Below, one piece after another: positions 1 through 9,690 of a DNA stretch of 64,000 nt. Position 1 is the first letter of the stretch, and every line of letters begins with the position of its first letter. The stretch lies in assembly GCA_027604185.1 (NCBI GenBank), contig JADGKB010000077.1, forward strand, positions 1-64,000. Direction: 5' to 3'. The notes under the pieces are model-generated. The model did no database searches, had not been told where the DNA came from, and saw nothing but the letters and a program-made list of their open reading frames with translations. The position numbers and the translations under genes were made by a program. The DNA comes from Boothiomyces macroporosus. Lineage: Eukaryota; Chytridiomycota; Chytridiomycetes; Rhizophydiales; Terramycetaceae.

Positions 1-1392
1 AATCCAAGCGGCTATCATGTTCATCCATCCATGCGGGAAACAGATGCAAGTTGCATTCCAGGAACCATGGGATTTTAACTGCTTGTTTGTTGGTCTCGTC
101 AAGCTGGTCAACAGTGGTCATTCTGCCTTTCCATCCATCCCATGATTTAAAGAATTCTTCCTCTTCTAGCTTTTCCAGACTCTCAGCGTTAACTATCTCT
201 TCAAGCCTGTTCAAGACGTAGTCTAGTCCTGGACATTCAGAACAAGTAAGGAGCTTGGTGTACCACACTGGGAGATAGACATAGTTGGACATGTGCATTC
301 CTCCAATCAACGAGTGCGCGCTAGCTCCTCTCAACCTGTTTGGGGCTGCATGAACAGCAAACTCTTTTGCCGATTGCACAGTAAAGAACGTAGGGTCGCC
401 CAATGTGAATCCATGTTCTCCATCGACTGGAAAATCAGGGCGAAATGCGTGTTTAATGGTTCCCATAGGAAACCAGATGCCGATATCAATGGATTGGACT
501 TCCGGCTTAATCTGGCAGTGTTTGAGATGGTTGAGGGCTTCCAAGCTGGGTACTTCGTCAACGTCTCCAAACCCGATCAAATCGTCGTCTCCAAAGTACC
601 CCACCTGGTTGTTCCAATCAAGGAACTTTTCCCACCGCACTCGCTCCTGGTACTGCTCTAGTTCCCAAATATTGCCAGTGTCCACAGCAAGTGGCACATC
701 GTCAACCAACAGATGGACAACCATCGAGCTGAATTTAAAGAACCTCGGAGTGTTCTTGATTCTGTCCCACACTATTGGTTTCTTTGTATGTGCCCTGTGC
801 GCGCGGCTCGATTCAATTATGAACACTTTGTCAACCAAGCCATAGTACTGCTCCAGTGCGATCCACAGTGTGTCGACTTCCAAGCCAAACTGGATAGCCA
901 TTCCAATCTTGGCTGGGGTTGGGCGTGTGTCATTGAATACCAGTGGATAGTTCTGCACACACTCCGGCGCTTCCAACACTGGTCTAGCACAAGTACTGTT
1001 CACAGGCTGCACTGGCTCTTTTTGATCAAAGGCAAACAAGTATTCGAGCAGCAACGAGCGAAAAGATCCTATTTTCTCTGCTGAACCACTTGCAGCTGCA
1101 ACTCGGGCTTCAGCAACTGGGTAGATCTGCATGAATTTTTGAAAAGATGAGCCATAGTTCTTTGAAAGGCTGTTGGCTGAATGGCTTCCGTTCAAAAGTT
1201 GCTCATTTGCATCTACATAGTTGGAATGGTTACTCTCCCCCAGTTTGAATTGTTCCACTGGTGCAACATCTACCCGATCATAAAACACGCTTAGTAAGAA
1301 ATAATTTACCAGTAAGAGGCTATAATGGTAAACACCAAGAGTGAAGTTCCCATTATTGCCAGCATTATTCTTTTGTTTGTCGCAGTATTCAT
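1..1392 (-). CDS. GT17-type N-acetylglucosaminyltransferase-like protein, C-terminus cut by window edge
   Basis: Type II Golgi-like glycosyltransferase resembling the GT17 family (MGAT3-type, which adds GlcNAc to N-glycan cores). Exon 1 is 1310-1392 and a 20-nt intron (1290-1309) precedes a long open exon that runs off the window start. The protein begins MNTATNKRIMLAIMG and continues into one hydrophobic signal-anchor. The GT17 core follows: GLEVDTLWIALEQYYGLVDK, then a metal-binding-like block GDVDEVPSLEALNHL, and PWFLECNLHLFPAWM near the edge. The start was chosen as the first in-frame ATG before the anchor. Family knowledge supports a Golgi glycan role; acceptor and donor specificity cannot be seen. 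Confidence 0.8.
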
Positions 1393-2341
1393 CAAAGAAT
1401 GAAAGATTTTCAGTGGGGCTGGGTCACAAAGAACAGGCCAGTTCACTATTAAGTTCAAATCTACATGTTTTAATATCATAGTAATATAAGGCTCATTATG
1501 TAGTTTATTCTTTGAGAGTAATACTTGCAGTGGATTTTGTCAAAGAAGACTGATCCCAATCTCATTTGATTTTCCCTATTTCGAACCATTCAGAGATTTC
1601 AAATAGGCAGGATACTCTTGCAATCAAGTGCCGACATAATAAAGCTCGGTTAATATGAGCTATTTTCATCAATGTCATAAAGGTATTAAATCACGTGGCC
1701 CGTAACTTTACTTTGCCACTGAGCTGTTTTAAAAAATTGCTCGTCTTTAATAATATCTGTGATTTCACCCAATATATATGGTGAATTAATTAACATAATG
1801 TTCCTACTGCAATACGAATTTATTTATTTTCATAACTACCCAAACTCTCCAACAATTTGTAAAGTAATCAAGGACCCAATATTCCGAGCACGACGTTGTA
1901 GGCGTCATATGAGGAATGCTAAATATAGGATTCCTTTGGATAAAATTTTCGTTGCAATTGGGCTCACCAAGCAAGAAATGTCGGAACCAAAGTGGCTAAA
2001 ATACTTTGACTAAATTCAAGTTTTGTTGTCCTCCAGCCTGGTATTAATTAAAAAAGGTATGATGAGGGCACTAGGGCCGCTTAATTTCGATTTGGGATAG
2101 TACAAGTGCCACCACAAGAAGTTGGTCTTTTACCCATGATGTTGAAAACGTTTGGTTGTGTGACCTCATTTACTGAATATTGCTCAAACTGGTTAGGTTT
2201 CCAGATAGATTCTAGAGTGTTTAGTAATTCAAATCTCAGTTGTTAATAATGGTTAAAAAATGACTTGTAATATGTAGGTTTAGGTATATTAATTGGCCAT
2301 AACTCGGATAGCTATATGTTGAGTTTAGTCAGAATCGGTTT
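1393..2341. other. Intergenic stretch with one doubtful small ORF
   Basis: AT-rich region between two minus-strand genes. A plus-strand frame from an ATG at 1798 to 2013 could encode 71 residues with a basic patch (RARRCRRHMRNAKYR), but I recognise no family and find no supporting splice structure. An E-box-like CACGTG lies at 1692-1697. No tRNA or repeat was seen. Probably the upstream region of the GT17 gene plus non-coding DNA. Confidence 0.4.
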
Positions 2342-2770
2342 TTATTCGTCGAAATACAAGTCTTCCATATCCTGATTAATTATTTTCAAGTCATCATATT
2401 CTACATTATCATCAATTTTGGAGTAATCGAAATCATCCTTCCCAGCAAGAAATAATTCTTTTGCAAGCCTAATAAGCTCTTGTTCCAGGATGGCCATTTC
2501 ATCTCCAGTTACTTTATGCTCTGGCTCTTCATCGCTATCCTCCTCTTCCTCTATTTGATTCACTATTTCGAGATAGCGCTGTTCGTCCTTGTTGAATTGA
2601 ATCCTTTCTGATAGTTTCAAATGGCTAATGTCTTCTGTGTGGAAATATAATATTTTATGGTGCAATAGTGGTAAGCGGTGCTTGATTTCTGGAACGGTAA
2701 ACATATCCGAATTGCGTTCAATGAATTTCAGTCTCCTGTTTCTCTTTAATTTTAGATTCAGAGCTGACAT
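2342..2770 (-). CDS. CCDC97-like (DUF2052) protein
   Basis: Single-exon 142-residue protein. It matches the CCDC97/DUF2052 family in having an N-terminal basic RNRRLKFIERN block, a central acidic glutamate stretch, and the characteristic C-terminal pattern FLAGKDDFDYSKIDDN followed by DMEDLYFDE. In animals CCDC97 associates with the SF3b part of the U2 snRNP; a splicing link here is inference only, but notable in a genome with such small introns. It is shorter than vertebrate CCDC97. Its start lies 31 bp from the stop of the next gene on the same strand. Confidence 0.65.
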   Translation of the reverse strand: MSALNLKLKRNRRLKFIERNSDMFTVPEIKHRLPLLHHKILYFHTEDISHLKLSERIQFNKDEQRYLEIVNQIEEEEDSDEEPEHKVTGDEMAILEQELIRLAKELFLAGKDDFDYSKIDDNVEYDDLKIINQDMEDLYFDE

Positions 2771-2801
2771 TTAAAAAAAATATAAACAAGAATGGTTTTA
2801 T

Positions 2802-3131
2802 TTACAATGGCTGAATTCTGCTGATCTGAACATATAATCCGCTAATCGTTTTTTCAAATGTAGTAGTCTCCATGTTGATGGAGAAATTACTCTTGTCGAC
2901 TTGGGCGACTACTGAACAGCATTTCGCTAAATCCGGCTCAATTCCAGTTACTTTGATGCTATTGAATATCTCTAGTGATGTATTTACCCATTCAAGGTAC
3001 TGATCAATTGTACCGTTTCCGATTACTATATCGTCATGCGGCATTAGCGGTTGAGGAATATTAATTATCTGAGGTAATTTGTTCTTCTTTTTCCTCCTTC
3101 TTCTATTCAGCACAAGGTCATTCTGATTCAT
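2802..3131 (-). CDS. Alba-like nucleic-acid-binding protein (possible RNase P/MRP subunit)
   Basis: Single-exon 109-residue protein. After a basic N-terminus (RRRRKKKNKLPQ) the sequence fits the Alba fold: a beta strand DDIVIGNG, a helix with DQYLEWVN, the strand-turn IKVTGIEPDLAKC, a second helix leading to VAQVDKSN, and a final strand pair ending ISGLYVQISRIQ. Eukaryotic Alba relatives include Rpp20/Pop7 and Rpp25/Pop6; which one this is cannot be decided by eye. It is divergently transcribed from the DAHP synthase gene across about 300 bp. Confidence 0.45.
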   Translation of the reverse strand: MNQNDLVLNRRRRKKKNKLPQIINIPQPLMPHDDIVIGNGTIDQYLEWVNTSLEIFNSIKVTGIEPDLAKCCSVVAQVDKSNFSINMETTTFEKTISGLYVQISRIQPL

Positions 3132-3432
3132 TTTTGTGAAAACAAAAATAAAGAGCCCTCATGTTCATGTTGAATCAATAATATTTAAAATCATTTGAGG
3201 TCCTTAATTGGAACTTACTAAACCGTCAAACCAGCCGCTGTGAAATGAGAGAAATTGGCGTTAAAATACACTAGAAAATAATACATGCTTTTAAATGTAG
3301 TGCGTTGATAGTCAAATAGAATAGTAAAAGTTCCCCCAATCCTTTTCCCTAATGTTTTCTAAATCTCTACTTTGGCTGATTGTGGCTTATTTCACCATCT
3401 CTGAAAATATTGCGTGAAAATTTCAACTCAAA
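3132..3432. promoter_or_regulatory. Divergent promoter region (Alba-like gene / DAHP synthase)
   Basis: A 301-bp gap between two divergent start codons. It is AT-rich with no coding signal. No specific factor site can be named with confidence. Confidence 0.4.
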
Positions 3433-4581
<1,149 letters not shown>

Positions 4582-4733
4582 AATAAAATCCTTCATTTAT
4601 TCAATTCTTTGAGCCAGATGCTGCCTGAGATTTAAAAGGGGATCTAATGGGTGACCTCAAAGGTGATCTTCTGCCCAAAGCAGACGGATACATCCACAAA
4701 TTGTTTACAACAGTTTGCCTAAATTAGCATTTT

Positions 4734-6156
4734 TTACAGCTCGCTCATAATAGATATCCCATGTGTCAACTTGCTCTTTGTCCCTTTATCCACAGAAACG
4801 CTCATTACCCTCAATATATCTTCTGGCAACCCTAACTTGCCCATATCGTACAAATTAATCCAAGAAATAGCAGCTTCCAAACTGACTATACAGTACTCAT
4901 CCACTCCCTCCATATGCCTGGAATACTTTAACTGTGTAAACTTTAGCGAAGAGTACAAGCTAACTGGAATAGTTTTTTGCAGTATGTATATAACTAGAGA
5001 TAGGAACAAATCAGCGTCAGTCTGTATTTTGTCGTGGGTAAACGAAGAAATTAAATCTACAAAGCTGTGCAAGTAAAACAGCTTTTGTGTGGGTGTAGTA
5101 CTAGTCTCGAACCGCAAAAGCTCCAAGTAACATTGCTTTACCAAGTCTGCAAGATCAGCTTTTAGCTCTGTTGGAACATCTATTTCAATTCCGAAAGTCG
5201 CGAATAATGTTAGCCGTCTGGTAAGCATTAAGTCTTTGTCAAACTCTACTTTCATCAGCCTAGATCTAATCTTGTCGTAGTTTAGTGAGATCAAATACGA
5301 CTCAAGGCCTTCTTGAATGCTAAAGATGTAATCTTGATCTACCGTTTTCAAATCTGGATCTTGACTCAATTTGTTTGAGAAATCTTCTATACAGCTGTAC
5401 AATATTTTTTGCAGTGGCTCTAGTTTTGATTCCTGCTTTAGTGGTGCTGAGTAATTTGCGATTTGCAATGCGTACTTTTGTACCGCTAAACAGTAATGTT
5501 CCGACTTTGGCTGTTTTAGCAAATCAATAAATAGCAAGAAGCCTGGCTCGTTACAATTTGGAATTGGAAGCTCTGTAGGCGTGAATTTGTAATTGGAAAG
5601 GATTGGCAAGACATTATTGATTGGTGCTTGCAAGGTATCAAATACATTGTTTGTTACTTGTTTTACATTGTCAATTGGGGCTTGGAGAGAGTCCAAGACA
5701 CTGTATAACGATATTCCAGAGTACAAATGTTTCGATGATGACAGAGTACTAATTTTTAATGGCTTTGCAAATTCATTCCGCGTAATTGGTCGATCTATGC
5801 GCATTAATAGTACAGTTTCTTGTTTAATGGTATGCACTTGCTGAGCAGAGAGTATTTTTATACAAACATTATTATTGTGATCAAGTTCGTCGTATGCTCT
5901 TTGTGGTTCGCAATCCAAATCATCCTTTCGTTTCAATATCAGATTATTGTTCTTTAGATACCCAACAATCCCTAACCCTGATAAAACCTGTTGTTTGTAG
6001 TCTGGATTGAGTATGAATGTGTGTGTATCAAAGTACCCCTTGTCGTAAACACTGCTATCTGCAACAAACACTAGGCACTAGGTAAGTAATTCTTACATTT
6101 TTAGGAATGTATTCTTGTTTCTCTAATTCACAAAGTACTTTTTTAAAATCTGTCAT
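4734..6156 (-). CDS. VPS9-domain protein (candidate Rab5-type GEF)
   Basis: Exon 1 (6097-6156) encodes MTDFKKVLCELEKQEYIPKN; a 19-nt intron (6078-6096) leads to exon 2 (4734-6077); total 467 residues. The C-terminal part carries a VPS9-like helical domain: DADLFLSLVIYILQKT, then a strand/helix ending in EEYCIVSLEAAISWINLY-type sequence (here DEYCIVSLEAAISWI). VPS9 domains activate Rab5-family GTPases in endocytosis and vacuolar sorting. The N-terminal 200 residues contain two similar segments (SLQAPIDNV and TLQAPINNV) of unknown role. Related to Vps9/Muk1-type proteins by domain only. Confidence 0.75.
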
Positions 6157-6218
6157 TCAAAAAATGTCAAATTTGGCCATTCATCAAAATACAAAGAAAA
6201 CTACTAGTATGAATTTAT

Positions 6219-6786
6219 TCAGCAGATTTCAAATTGATAATTTTCCACTGCCAACGCCAAATTGAACCCGCTTTTTGAAAGGTAAAACTCTGCTTCTTCA
6301 ATAGTCAAATCGTTAAACAACAAACAAAAATTTCTACACAACTCAAAGCGTTCTTTTTTAGTATCAAGTACCTTGCTCTGACTCGAAAATGAATTCATTA
6401 AATGTTGATTTCGACGGTATAACAATAAATTTCCTTTTACAAAATATTTCTTCTGTTATTTCTGTTATGCAGTTTGCTCGCTGTAGTATTTCAATCTATA
6501 TTAGCTGAATGTACAGAGGTAGAGTAATGTTTTGCGATAGATTTGATTGTATCCCCAAGCGTGATCAAATGAATGTATGCCGGTAATAAGTATTCCTCTT
6601 CATCTTCCTCTTGCTGTTGCTCTTCTTGTTGATGCTCTGATTCAGCATCAGAGTAGTGCTCAACTATTGGCTTGTATCCCTGTGCATATTCAAACTTCTC
6701 TGCAGATTTCATTTGATCTTTTGTTAATAGTAAATACTAATTAATCGATCAGCATCTTCATTTCCAATTAGAGTTGTTTGTGACAT
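6219..6786 (-). CDS. Cytosolic LysM + UBA-like domain protein
   Basis: Four exons (6738-6786, 6515-6717, 6372-6495, 6219-6352) with introns of 20, 19 and 19 nt give 169 residues. After an acidic glutamine/glutamate stretch comes a LysM domain split by an intron: HLITLGDTIKSIAKHYSTS then IEILQRANC and FIVIPS. A C-terminal UBA-like/TAP-C-like helical unit follows (LFNDLTIEEAEFYLSKSG, NLALAVENY). There is no signal peptide, so like eukaryotic LYSMD-type proteins it is probably intracellular. The restored LysM consensus across the 6496-6514 intron supports the model. Function unknown. Confidence 0.75.
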
Positions 6787-6883
6787 TTTCAATGTTTGGA
6801 GAAACGTCAAAACAATTGATTTAAAAAGTTGATTTCGTCATTGTAGTAACATAATGGGAGTATTTGAAAACATAAACAAATAA

Positions 6884-7054
6884 ATGAATAATAGAAGACT
6901 AAATGTGTTATTGGTGGAAATTAGAGAGTATTCCTTTGATGCGATCGAGTTCCATCTTGTATTTGGCAAAAGTTACTGTACCACTTTGTATGCATTGAAT
7001 ACATTGTCTCGTACGAGTAGAAAATACATCACTGCATTTGAAGAGAAATATTGA
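6884..7054 (+). CDS. Doubtful small ORF (56 aa)
   Basis: An ATG-started frame of 56 residues (begins MNNRRLNVLLVEIREYSFDA) in the gap between two minus-strand genes. The amino-acid composition looks protein-like, but no domain is recognised and no intron continues it. It might be a small conserved protein or chance. Confidence 0.25.
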   Translation: MNNRRLNVLLVEIREYSFDAIEFHLVFGKSYCTTLYALNTLSRTSRKYITAFEEKY

Positions 7055-7144
7055 TGGTATTCAATACAGAGCAAGCCTGTTTTAGAAATTCTCCGATACA
7101 CGATGGTAAACTGGACCATAAATCCAATTCTGATTATACAATTT

Positions 7145-8717
7145 TTATTCAACAACTACCGCTTGATCTTCGATTTCCTCGACTACTTCTTCATCTATAT
7201 CATCTTCGCCTTCCTTCTCTTGTAATTCTACAGCACTTAGTAAATCTTGATGCATCTTTTCAAAGTGAGCGTATTTGTAATATTTCACCGCTGCATCATC
7301 TTTCCGTTGTTTCATTACACTGTTTACTTTGGCTGTATGAGCAGCAGTTGGGAGGTATTTGTGAATTGGTCTAGCTTGAGTTTCGTAACCAGGGATGCGA
7401 ATATTCCATGATTGTTCTTGTTAGTAGTATATTACCAAGTTCCAACTGCAAATCTTTTACTTGCAAGGTAGATGCATTGCAATGCTTTGATATTTTACTA
7501 GCTCTATGAGTTACTTGCTCTATAAAATGGTCGGCAAATTGTAATAGGCACTGGATCAATATAAAACTACCTGCTCTGCATCAGGCGATAGAGTTTCAAG
7601 TGGGTCCAACTCTGCCAACAATAAATGCAACTTTCTTTTAGAGAGCCCGGTGGTGGTTGTAATTGGTTTTATATCAGACACATTATCTCTATTATACCTA
7701 TTCTTAAAAGCGAGTTACATGGGTGCAGATTCAATTTTTTGAGCAACAGTAGTAGTATTTTGATAACCTGTTAATAATGTTGGTGGGTCCACTAATCCAT
7801 GCATATGCTGAGTAAAAAAGCATCGAGTTGATTGCTGAGGTGCGATTGCGAATAGTGGCGGTCCTTTTGGTAGTTCATACCTCGGTCGTTGATTTACAGA
7901 CACGCTATTCGTTTGGTCAGTAATATTAATATTGGCAGGTGTTGCTAAATTAATTAATAGTACCTTTTGGAATATTAGGGGTTGCTGACACAGTCGCCAT
8001 CGGATTCGCCCCAACATGTGGTCTAATATTGATATTACTCGCTTGTTTTGGTCTCGCAAAAGTTCTATTTGGTATAAATTGGTTGGGGTTGATCATATTT
8101 ACTCTAGGATTATTGAAATAGGCTTGATTAGGAAGTTGGAAATTATTTTGTAATTGATTAGGTATCATGTTCATCATCATGTTGACATTGTTGTAATTCA
8201 TCAGTGGATTGATTCCATTCTTTACCTTAATCATCAATCAAATACCTACGTTAGTTAAACCAACCTGCATATTCTGCTGCATGTTTTGAACAAGATTTTG
8301 CTGTAGATTTTGAGGTAACGCCTGTAAATTTTGCTGGAGATTATTCTAAATCAAACCAAAGAATACCTATGGTTAATATAACTAAACCTAACATTAATAG
8401 GTAGTAACTTGTAATGTTTGCTGCATTGCCTGCATGTTCTGTTGGATTTGAGGAGATGATAACTGTGGAGATCCTGTGAGCAACTGTGGGGATATTTGGT
8501 TCATCATTCTATTTTGCTGCTGCATTTGCTGTTGATATGAAGCCAGCATCTGGCGCTGTAACAAAAAGTTCTGCTGCTGTGGGTGTCTTTGGCTATTGAT
8601 ATTCTGCATCATTTGTAATCTTTGTTGAGGAGGCAGCTGTTCAAAGTTGATGTTCAACTGCTGTTGATCTTGCTCCTGATTATTAAGTCCAAGTGAATTA
8701 AAGAAATTATTGTCCAT
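7145..8717 (-). CDS. TAF12: TFIID/SAGA subunit TAF12 with Q/N-rich N-terminus
   Basis: Histone-fold subunit that pairs with TAF4 (TFIID) and Ada1 (SAGA). Exons: 8409-8717, 8265-8345, 7964-8225, 7719-7944, 7571-7697, 7436-7550, 7145-7416; total 463 residues. The N-terminal half is rich in Gln, Asn and Met. The TAF12 fold starts at GLSKRKLHLLLAELDP, continues LSPDAEQ then CLLQFADHFIEQ (across a 20-nt intron) and TLQVKDLQLELE, then WNIRIPGY. The acidic tail ends EDQAVVVE. Two of its intervening sequences are compound, made of three and two abutting GT...AG units. Every junction keeps frame and the family motifs. Confidence 0.9.
8226..8264 (-). other. Compound intron, two abutting mini-intron units (19 + 20 nt), TAF12
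   Basis: In transcript order the units are 8246-8264 (gttggtttaactaacgtag) and 8226-8245 (gtatttgattgatgattaag). They meet as AG|GT with nothing between. Removing all 39 nt joins ...QQNMQ to VKNGIN... in frame. Because 39 is a multiple of three, frame alone does not prove removal, but the first unit contains an in-frame stop. Confidence 0.7.
8346..8408 (-). other. Compound intron, three abutting 21-nt mini-intron units, TAF12
   Basis: In transcript order the units are 8388-8408, 8367-8387 and 8346-8366, each starting GT, ending TAG, and each exactly 21 nt. The first two contain TTAAY-like branch signals (ATTAATG, ATTAACC). Their boundaries are AG|GT. Removing all 63 nt joins the Q-rich exon ending ...MQQTLQ to NNLQQNLQALP in frame. 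Each unit carries an in-frame stop if retained. Confidence 0.8.
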
Positions 8718-8996
8718 TTGAGATTACGATTTTAAATTTGCAAAGAAATGAAGAGTTTAAATTTTTAAAACTGGAAACTGAAGAGCGATATTCGGCTTTT
8801 AAAATTTATAGGGTTGAATAGAGGAGACGGATGCATTCCTAGTGAGACACGATGCATTGGTCAGACGGACGTTTAATTGGCTGGATTGACTTTTGGTTAG
8901 ACGGACTGATGGATAGTAGATTGGTGAGATATGTTGATCAACAGACTGATTCAAATTCAAAAATATTTATGTTGAGAAATTCTTTTTTTTTTTGAA
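8718..8996. promoter_or_regulatory. Divergent promoter region (TAF12 / WKF-domain gene)
   Basis: A 279-bp gap between divergent start codons. It contains short purine/pyrimidine-biased repeats of a GACGGA/GACGGAC type around 8826-8912 (gagacggatg, agacggacg, agacggactg). No gene seen. Confidence 0.35.
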
Positions 8997-9681
8997 ATGA
9001 CTTTTGTTCCTCAACCAAAGAAGCTGAGGTTTGATGAAGATGGGCAAGTGGCAGAAACAATTCAAGGAGTAGTCGAGTATAAAAAAGAGCCAGACCATAT
9101 AGATGAAGAAAAAAGAGCGAAAATCATTGAATTAAAGAAAGAAAAGAGAGAACGACTGAGAAACAAATTAGTCGAACAGGAGCAAAAATTCCACGCAGCG
9201 CTGTTTGGAAATAAAGATACAGAGCAAAAGGAAGAGCAAAAAGAAGATACAGAGCAAAAGGAGGATACAGAGCAAAAGGAGGATACAGAGCAAAAGGAGG
9301 ATACAGAGCAAAACGAAAAGACTAAAAAGAAAAAGAAAAAAAAGAATAAAAAGAAAGCTCCTGAACCTATTTCAAAGGAAAAGGAATCCGCAAAGGATGC
9401 CGCATTAGCTTACCTGATGACATTTATCGAAAACAAGGAAGCTTGGAAATTCCAAAAAGTCCGACAAACTTGGATTCTACAGAATTTGTACTACCAACAC
9501 CAGGTACTCTTAGTTAATTCAGATAGATAACATTCATTTCAAGCACACTTTGACCTACTTGCAAGGAATGGGCGACAGGCAAAAGAAGGAAACTATTGAA
9601 GAAGCAAAGCTTATGTTGGAAAAGGAAGGTATAACTGATACCATAGCAAAAAGAGCTAAAAAGATTATTAAGCAACTGTAA
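8997..9681 (+). CDS. WKF-domain protein (C7orf50-like)
   Basis: Exons 8997-9503 and 9523-9681 with a 19-nt intron; 221 residues. The first half is lysine/glutamate-rich with a six-residue repeat (DTEQKE), then a poly-lysine tract (EKTKKKKKKKNKKK) typical of nucleolar proteins. The C-terminal WKF domain reads AALAYLMTFIENKEAWKFQK, VRQTWILQNLY, then after the splice IHFKHTLTYLQGM. WKF proteins are linked to ribosome biogenesis in other eukaryotes; here that is inferred from family and composition. The gene converges with the next one, only 9 bp between stops. Confidence 0.8.
9216..9313 (+). repeat. In-frame 18-bp tandem repeat (DTEQKE)
   Basis: Five imperfect copies of an 18-bp unit gatacagagcaaaaggag, one interrupted by a shorter EEQKE-type unit, lie inside the WKF gene. 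Copies three to five are nearly identical, suggesting recent slippage. Copy number probably varies between strains. Confidence 0.85.
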
Positions 9682-9690
9682 TAAATCTTT

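Noticed and set aside
293..1084. Overlapping plus-strand ORFs of 120-146 residues
   Set aside because: They are antisense shadows of the GT17 gene, whose minus-strand frame is open throughout and carries family motifs.
1759..2013. Possible transposon remnant suggested by the basic patch RARRCRRHMRN
   Set aside because: No terminal repeats, catalytic motif or second fragment was found.
6219..6398. Separate small UBA-like gene
   Set aside because: Two 19-nt introns join this frame to the LysM exons; the LysM consensus is only complete when spliced.
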